24,422 nt of DNA from Pseudomonadota bacterium. GTDB lineage: Bacteria > Pseudomonadota > Alphaproteobacteria > Rhizobiales > Rhizobiaceae. The notes under the pieces were generated by a model, which saw nothing but the letters and a program-made list of their open reading frames with translations, searched no databases and was not told the origin of the DNA. Below, piece after piece: positions 20,079 to 24,422 of the stretch. How positions within the stretch are numbered: position 1 is the first letter of the stretch; every line of letters begins with the position of its first letter. Made by a program: the position numbers and the translations under genes. The DNA is taken from positions 1 through 24,422 of the forward strand of contig JAEWOP010000060.1 in assembly GCA_023399635.1 (NCBI GenBank), in the 5' to 3' direction.

Positions 20079-22552
20079 TTCTTGTAATCCGTCTGTTTGG
20101 AGATGGGGTCGGTGGCGTCGAGCGTGACCTTGTTGATCAACTGGCTGGCATCGAACCACGGCACGAAGATTACGCCCGGCGGCATGCGATTGCGGCCGCG
20201 GGTTTCCACGCGGGAGCGGACCTCGCCTCGCCGGGATATGATGCGCACCTCGGCACCCTGGTTGATCCCCCGTTTTCGCGCATCGTCCGCATTCATGAAG
20301 CAGCGTGCGCCGGGGAAGGCCTTGTAGAGTTCCGGCACGCGCATGGTCATGGAGCCGGAATGCCAGTGCTCCAGAACGCGTCCGGTGACCAGCCAAACGT
20401 CGTATTCGTCGTCCGGCGATTCCGCCGGAGGCTCATACGGCACGGCCAGAACAACGGCCTTGCCATCTGGTCGCCCGTAGAAGCGAACGCCCTCCCCTTC
20501 CTTCACATAAGGGTCGTAGCCTTCGCGGTAGCGCCACTTGGTTTCCTTGCCGTCCACCACGGGCCAGCGCAGGCCGCGCTCCTGGTGATAGACGTCGTAG
20601 GGTGCAAGATCGTGGCCATGCCCGCGACCGAATTCGGCATATTCCTCGAACAGCCCTTTCTGGACATAGAAGCCGAACTCCTTGGCTTCCCGGTTGGCAT
20701 ATTCCTCGTCGATCTCTTCCAGCGGGAAGCGGTCGACCTTTCCGTTCTTGAACAGAACGTCGAACAGCGTCTTTCCGCGGTAATCAGGGTGCTGGTCGAG
20801 GATCTCCGCGGGCCATACTTCATCGGTGGTGAAGCGTTTGGAGAACTCCATCAGTTGCCAGAGATCCGACCGAGCTTCGCCAGGAGCGTCGACCAGCTGG
20901 TGCCAGACATGAGTGCGCCGTTCGGCGTTTCCGTAGGCGCCCTCCTTCTCCACCCACATCGCTGCCGGCAGAACGAGGTCGGCCGACATCGCCGTGATGG
21001 TCGGATAGGCATCGGAAACAACGATGAAGTTGTCCGGGTTGCGGTAGCCGAGATAGGTTTCGTTGCTGTTGTTGGGGGCCGCCTGGACGTTGTTGTTGAC
21101 CTGAACCCAATAGAAGTTGAGCTTGCCGTCCTTCAGCATGCGATCCTGCTGAACGGCATGATAGCCCACCTTGTCCGGCAGCAGTCCGCTCGGCAGTTTC
21201 CAGATTTCCTCCGCGTGGTGACGGTGCTCCGGATTGGTCACCACCATATCGGCGGGCAGGCGGTGGGCAAACGTGCCGACCTCACGGGCGGTGCCGCAGG
21301 CGGACGGCTGGCCGGTGAGCGAGAAGGGACCGCTGCCCGGCTCGGAGATTTTGCCCGTCAGCAGATGAATGTTGTAGATCATGTGGTTTGCCCAGACACC
21401 GCGTGTGTGCTGGTTAAAGCCCATGGTCCACAGTGACATGACCTTCCGGTCCGGATCCGCGTAGAGCTGGGCGAGCTGCTCAAGGAAGCCCGGATCTGCG
21501 CCAGTCAGTTCCGCCGTCTTTTCCAACGTGTAGTCCGACACGAATTCCTTAAAGGCGTCGAAGCTGATCGGCTCCATCTTGGTGGGGTCGCCAGCATTCA
21601 CCGCCTTCAGTTCAAGCGGGTCCTCCGGACGAAGCCCGTAGCCAATATTGTCGACGCCCTTCATGAAGGTCGTATGGTTGCGGACGAACTCCTCGTTGAC
21701 GCGACCGGTCGATATGATGTGGTTGGCGATATAGTTCAGGATCGCCAGGTCGGTGCTTGGCGTGAAGATGATCGGGATGTCCGCCAGGTCCATGCTGCGA
21801 TGGGTGAAGGTGGAGAGGACTGCGACCTTCACATGCTCATGCCCGAGGCGCCGGTCCGCAAGGCGGGTCCAGAGGATCGGGTGCATCTCCGCCATGTTGG
21901 AGCCCCACAGCACGAAGGCATCAGCGTGCTCGAAGTCGTCATAGCAGCCCATCGGCTCGTCCATGCCAAAGGTACGCATGAAGGCATATGCCGCCGAGGC
22001 CATGCAGTGGCGGGCATTGGGGTCGAGGTTATTGGAGCGGAAGCCGGCGCGCATCAGCTTCGTCGCGGCGTAGCCCTCGAAGATCGTCCACTGACCCGAA
22101 CCGAACATGCCGATGGCGGTCGGGCCTTTCTCGCGAAGCACTTTCTTCGCCTGCTCGGCCATCACATCGAAGGCTTCGTCCCAGCTGACCGGCTCGAATT
22201 CGCCTTCCTTGTCGTACTTGCCATTGCGCTTGCGAAGGAGCGGCGAGGTCAACCTGTCTTCGCCATACATGATCTTGGACAGGAAGTAGCCCTTGATGCA
22301 GTTGAGGCCTCGATTGACCTCCGCCTGCATGTCACCGTGGGTCGCGACGACCTGCCCTTCCTTGACGCCAACCATGACGCCGCATCCGGTTCCGCAAAAA
22401 CGGCAGGGCGCCTTCGACCACTTGATCTCGAGTGAATCGACCCCTCCCGGCACAGGCTGCGCCGATGCCGGAAGCGAAATCCCGGCGGTCGCAGCAGCAA
22501 TGCCGGCAGCGTGCGCCTTCAGCACGTTACGCCGTGTTAGTTCAGTGCTCAT
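20048..22552 (-). CDS. napA: NapA, catalytic molybdoenzyme of periplasmic nitrate reductase
   Basis: NapA reduces nitrate to nitrite using a bis-molybdopterin guanine dinucleotide cofactor and one 4Fe-4S cluster. The 834-residue precursor starts with a twin-arginine signal (TRRNVLK at 6-12, Ala-rich hydrophobic part, cut near ASA at 29-31). Cluster cysteines are 50, 53, 57 and 85, with the relay Lys87 in NCIKGYF; the molybdenum ligand is Cys183 in ARHCMAS. The C-terminal molybdopterin-dinucleotide domain (about 710-834) is complete. The ATG at 22552 has GAGGAGG 9 bases upstream; a longer frame from 22702 overlaps napD and is rejected. It overlaps the napD stop by 11 bases. The length is normal and no lesion was seen. 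Confidence 0.98.
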   Translation of the reverse strand: MSTELTRRNVLKAHAAGIAAATAGISLPASAQPVPGGVDSLEIKWSKAPCRFCGTGCGVMVGVKEGQVVATHGDMQAEVNRGLNCIKGYFLSKIMYGEDRLTSPLLRKRNGKYDKEGEFEPVSWDEAFDVMAEQAKKVLREKGPTAIGMFGSGQWTIFEGYAATKLMRAGFRSNNLDPNARHCMASAAYAFMRTFGMDEPMGCYDDFEHADAFVLWGSNMAEMHPILWTRLADRRLGHEHVKVAVLSTFTHRSMDLADIPIIFTPSTDLAILNYIANHIISTGRVNEEFVRNHTTFMKGVDNIGYGLRPEDPLELKAVNAGDPTKMEPISFDAFKEFVSDYTLEKTAELTGADPGFLEQLAQLYADPDRKVMSLWTMGFNQHTRGVWANHMIYNIHLLTGKISEPGSGPFSLTGQPSACGTAREVGTFAHRLPADMVVTNPEHRHHAEEIWKLPSGLLPDKVGYHAVQQDRMLKDGKLNFYWVQVNNNVQAAPNNSNETYLGYRNPDNFIVVSDAYPTITAMSADLVLPAAMWVEKEGAYGNAERRTHVWHQLVDAPGEARSDLWQLMEFSKRFTTDEVWPAEILDQHPDYRGKTLFDVLFKNGKVDRFPLEEIDEEYANREAKEFGFYVQKGLFEEYAEFGRGHGHDLAPYDVYHQERGLRWPVVDGKETKWRYREGYDPYVKEGEGVRFYGRPDGKAVVLAVPYEPPAESPDDEYDVWLVTGRVLEHWHSGSMTMRVPELYKAFPGARCFMNADDARKRGINQGAEVRIISRRGEVRSRVETRGRNRMPPGVIFVPWFDASQLINKVTLDATDPISKQTDYKKCAVKIVPVA

Positions 22553-22814
22553 CAGCGTAAGCCTCCTCGTCTTCTGAATGTTCATAAACCATGTTGGCAG
22601 CCACCACGTCCGGCAGCCCCGAAATCTCGGCCAAAGTGGCGCCAAGTTCACCGCTGGTGCGCCCCTCGATGACGAGGATGATCTTGCCATCCTGGACGGC
22701 AAAGACCTCCACGTTCTTCATCGCTTCAAGGATGGTGCGAACGATATCGACGGCCCCAGGCTTCGCCACGACCACCGCGCTGGAAACGTAATAGCGAGAC
22801 TTTTTCTCAAGCAT
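22542..22814 (-). CDS. napD: NapD, chaperone for NapA maturation
   Basis: NapD binds the twin-arginine signal of NapA in the cytoplasm and holds back export until cofactors are inserted. The 90-residue product has the NapD opening YYVSSAVVVAKPG (about 8-20) and the VIEGRTSGEL and GLPDVVAANMVYEH blocks. The ATG at 22814 is preceded by AAGGAG at 7 bases; an in-frame ATG at 22850 lies within napF and is less likely. It overlaps napF by 8 bases and napA by 11 bases. The acidic C-terminal tail (about 78-90) is unusual only in its high Glu/Asp content. Confidence 0.95.
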   Translation of the reverse strand: MLEKKSRYYVSSAVVVAKPGAVDIVRTILEAMKNVEVFAVQDGKIILVIEGRTSGELGATLAEISGLPDVVAANMVYEHSEDEEAYADEH

Positions 22815-23304
22815 CGGCAAGCTCCTTGCGAGCGGTAACGGAGACTGCACCTACGGGGCAAACTGATATGCAGGCACCGCAACCGCTGCAGGCATCCGCC
22901 TCGATTTCCGGCTGGAAAGGCCCTCCGATACGAGGCCTGAATCGAATCGCGGTCGTGGGACAGTGGTCACGACAGGCCTGACAATCGACACCCTGGTGAG
23001 TCAGGCAGCCAACATCGATCTGAACATGATGTGGGAAGGCGATGCGGGTATCGAAGAGCTCGTCCGAATTGGGACAGACCAGGCGGCACTCACCGCACAG
23101 AGTGCATTCGCCTCGAGCGAAATCCACCGCTGGCCCGCCATGATCGCCGGCCACGAGTATGGAGGTGGGACAGTGGTCAATGCAGAGCCGGCAGTCAAAG
23201 CAGACATCGGGCCGATGAGCTAGGAAGCCGGGCGGCAGCACCCGAGGTGCGCTTTGCGTGCGACCACGCAGGAAATCCCGTCTGCTGAGGCTGCCCATAG
23301 GCAT
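22807..23304 (-). CDS. napF: NapF, polyferredoxin of the nap operon
   Basis: NapF is a cytoplasmic iron-sulfur protein thought to help mature or activate NapA. The 165-residue product has an SRRDFLRG start typical of NapF and four 4Fe-4S motifs with cysteines 35/38/41/45, 67/70/73/77, 100/108/111/115 and 139/142/145/149. The third has the wider first spacing seen in this family. The ATG at 23304 lies one base after the napE stop; an ATG at 23298 is a close alternative and neither has a perfect ribosome site. The frame is open back to 23391, inside napE, which is rejected. Confidence 0.95.
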   Translation of the reverse strand: MPMGSLSRRDFLRGRTQSAPRVLPPGFLAHRPDVCFDCRLCIDHCPTSILVAGDHGGPAVDFARGECTLCGECRLVCPNSDELFDTRIAFPHHVQIDVGCLTHQGVDCQACRDHCPTTAIRFRPRIGGPFQPEIEADACSGCGACISVCPVGAVSVTARKELADA

Positions 23305-23305
23305 C

Positions 23306-23497
23306 TCAATGACCTGGAGGGCCCGGAGGACCAGCGATGATTTGATACATCCAAACGAGGAAGCCGTAGCCCCCGACGACGCCAACTGCAACGATTGGCC
23401 AGATGCCGAAGGCGAGCACCAGGAAGGTCAAGATCTCCGATCGGCGGCTCGGCTTGTGCGGCTCCTCGCCACTTGGCTCTGCAGAAAGATCGGTCAT
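23306..23497 (-). CDS. napE: NapE, small membrane protein of the nap operon
   Basis: The 63-residue product has a polar N-terminus and one membrane helix (about 22-50) with the NapE-like pattern EILTFLVLAFGIWPIVAVG. Its role in nitrate reduction is not established. It is the first gene of napEFDABC. A GAGGAGAGG ribosome site stands just upstream of the ATG at 23497. The next upstream 237 bases hold two inverted repeats and a TTGACA element, so the operon promoter is expected there. Confidence 0.93.
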   Translation of the reverse strand: MTDLSAEPSGEEPHKPSRRSEILTFLVLAFGIWPIVAVGVVGGYGFLVWMYQIIAGPPGPPGH

Positions 23498-23552
23498 TCG
23501 CTACCTCTCCTCACGGTCCCGTTTCAGACAAGGATGTGGTTTATGAGCGAAA

Positions 23553-23569
23553 TGTCAAACAAATTTGAC
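23553..23569 (-). promoter_or_regulatory. Candidate nap promoter -35 element with overlapping inverted repeat
   Basis: GTCAAA-CAAA-TTTGAC at 23554-23569 is a perfect 6-base inverted repeat with a 4-base spacer. On the minus strand one arm forms TTGACA (23558 down to 23553), a consensus -35, about 56 bases before the napE start; no clear -10 was found at the matching distance. The half-sites point the opposite way to an FNR-type TTGAT-N4-ATCAA box. Confidence 0.4.
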
Positions 23570-23627
23570 CCAAGTAGACAGGGCGAGAAACCCGGCCGTG
23601 GCTCTTCCACCTCGTCACGAACGCCGA

Positions 23628-23641
23628 CTCAACGGGTTGAG
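23628..23641. promoter_or_regulatory. Second inverted repeat in the mgtC-like/napE gap
   Basis: CTCAAC-GG-GTTGAG is a perfect 6-base inverted repeat with a 2-base centre, about 130 bases before napE and about 95 bases after the MgtC-family gene. The tiny centre and lack of a T-run argue against a terminator. It could be an operator; no binding protein is known. Confidence 0.3.
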
Positions 23642-23734
23642 AGGGGAGAGAAGAACCATTCTTCCGCGTCACACCAGGGAAACGTCCTTATCGTGCAATC
23701 GATCGCGGTCGGTTCAACGGCAGCTTCAAGCGGC

Positions 23735-24235
23735 TCAGGTTTTGTCGGGGTTGTTTGAACCTGAATCCGCAGGGGAAGCCTTTGGGAGGATGAGAGGCAC
23801 CGCCGCGAGGATGATCAGAACGATCACGGTCGACAAGATCGCTGTTGCTTCCAGGCCAAGGCCTGCAATCACGCCGATCCCTGCGGTGGCCCAGATATTG
23901 GCAGCCGTAGTCAGACCCTCCACCTGGCGCTGCGCCGACCGCACCAGGATCGCACCGGCACCAAGAAAGCCGATGCCTTGGACGATCCCCTGCAGCACGC
24001 GTGACAGATCTCCGATCTCCATTCCGCTCTGCATCGGACCAATGACGAAGAGCGCTGCGCCGACGGCTACCAGCATATGAGTCCGCACTCCGGCGCTTCT
24101 CCCTTTGAGCTCGCGTTCATAACCGAGGATTCCTCCGAGCACCGCGGCGATCACAAGACGCGCGGTGATGCGTACCAGAGTAGACGCGTCTGGAACGTCC
24201 GAGAATTCACTGACCAATGTTGACCAGATTTCCAT
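23735..24235 (-). CDS. MgtC/SapB-family membrane protein
   Basis: Members are inner-membrane proteins linked to magnesium stress and, in Salmonella, to regulation of the F-type ATPase. From the ATG at 24235 the product has 166 residues with about four to five membrane helices and the family signatures GYERELKGRSAGVRTHMLV (38-56), GIGFLGAGAIL (87-97) and GLTTAANIWATAGIG (107-121). This is the membrane domain only; the C-terminal ACT-like domain of Salmonella MgtC is missing, as in many short homologues. An in-frame ATG at 24319 would add 28 residues, including three cysteines, that do not resemble the family; neither start has a good ribosome site. The gene stands alone between the tRNA-Gln gene and napE. 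Confidence 0.88.
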   Translation of the reverse strand: MEIWSTLVSEFSDVPDASTLVRITARLVIAAVLGGILGYERELKGRSAGVRTHMLVAVGAALFVIGPMQSGMEIGDLSRVLQGIVQGIGFLGAGAILVRSAQRQVEGLTTAANIWATAGIGVIAGLGLEATAILSTVIVLIILAAVPLILPKASPADSGSNNPDKT

Positions 24236-24356
24236 TCCCACGTCAGCATCCTCATGTGGTTTGCAGAATTGACAAGGAAGCGAAGTGCCACACAAAGCCT
24301 GCGCTGGCAAATCCGTCATGGACTATCGCAGAATAGTGATTCGATCGAAAAAGAGG

Positions 24357-24422
24357 TGGCTGGGGCGCCAGGATTCGAACCTGGGAATGCCGGTACCAAA
24401 AACCGGTGCCTTACCGCTTGGC
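24357..24422 (-). tRNA. tRNA-Gln(TTG), 3' part; 5' end cut by window edge
   Basis: Read on the minus strand, the sequence gives the D-arm start GCCAAGCGGTAAGGC, an anticodon arm CCGGT-TTTTGGT-ACCGG with anticodon TTG (glutamine), the T-arm with GGTTCGAATCC, the acceptor strand CGCCCCA, discriminator G and an encoded CCA at 24357-24359. About nine bases of the 5' acceptor end are outside the window. A T5 run follows shortly after the CCA end. Confidence 0.95.

Noticed and set aside
20079..20396. Upstream extension of the napB frame
   Set aside because: It lies wholly within napA, reads as Arg/Pro/Gly-rich shadow sequence, and would put a signal peptide in the middle of the protein.
20360..22435. 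Plus-strand open frames of 358 and 253 codons opposite napA
   Set aside because: They are shadows of napA, which is complete with all cofactor ligands.
23543..23758. Possible 71-codon plus-strand gene in the nap upstream gap
   Set aside because: The product is a Ser/Gly-rich sequence with no recognisable fold, there is no ribosome site, and it runs into the 3' end of the MgtC-family gene; the region is better explained as promoter DNA.
1..24422. CRISPR arrays, insertion sequences, integrases, prophage genes
   Set aside because: No repeated spacer-like units, transposase-like proteins, terminal inverted repeats or phage structural genes were seen on either strand.

Overview
The window looks like chromosomal or megaplasmid DNA of a denitrifying alphaproteobacterium, most likely of the rhizobial order (Hyphomicrobiales, perhaps Rhizobiaceae). 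This rests on protein families read by eye: a rhizobial-type copper nitrite reductase with NirV and NnrR, a periplasmic nitrate reductase operon in the order napEFDABC, a Pha/Mrp antiporter operon with fused subunits A and B, and a pair resembling the Agrobacterium PruR-DcpA signalling proteins. The species cannot be named from the window.

Layout. At 1-2775 (+) lie nirK (5' end cut by the window edge), nirV and the Crp/Fnr regulator nnrR. At 3056-4138 (+) is a cytoplasmic polyhydroxybutyrate-depolymerase-type esterase, with a PhaR-like site upstream. At 4247-6802 (-) is an FtsK/SpoIIIE translocase without a membrane domain. At 7030-9917 (-) is a two-gene unit: a secreted SUOX-fold protein (PruR-like), then a membrane PAS-GGDEF-EAL protein (DcpA-like). 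At 10175-16227 (-) is the tightly packed six-gene phaAB-C-D-E-F-G operon for a multisubunit monovalent cation/proton antiporter. A small cysteine-rich HTH regulator (16265-16546, +) is divergent from it. gdhA (NADP-type glutamate dehydrogenase) and a secreted PRC-barrel protein follow on +. At 18888-23497 (-) is napEFDABC. An MgtC-family membrane protein and the 3' part of a tRNA-Gln(TTG) gene close the window on the minus strand.

How it fits together. NapABC, helped by NapD, NapF and NapE, reduces nitrate to nitrite in the periplasm; NirK reduces nitrite to nitric oxide; NnrR is expected to sense NO and activate nir/nor genes. No nor or nos genes lie inside the window. The antiporter, glutamate dehydrogenase and MgtC proteins belong to ion, pH and nitrogen homeostasis. 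PruR-DcpA is a candidate pterin-responsive cyclic-di-GMP switch for surface attachment and is the most interesting module here, although its type is already described in Agrobacterium. No CRISPR array, insertion sequence, integrase or prophage gene was seen, and no clearly new system was found. No stretch between genes exceeds 300 bases; several gaps carry inverted repeats, listed below as candidate regulatory sites.
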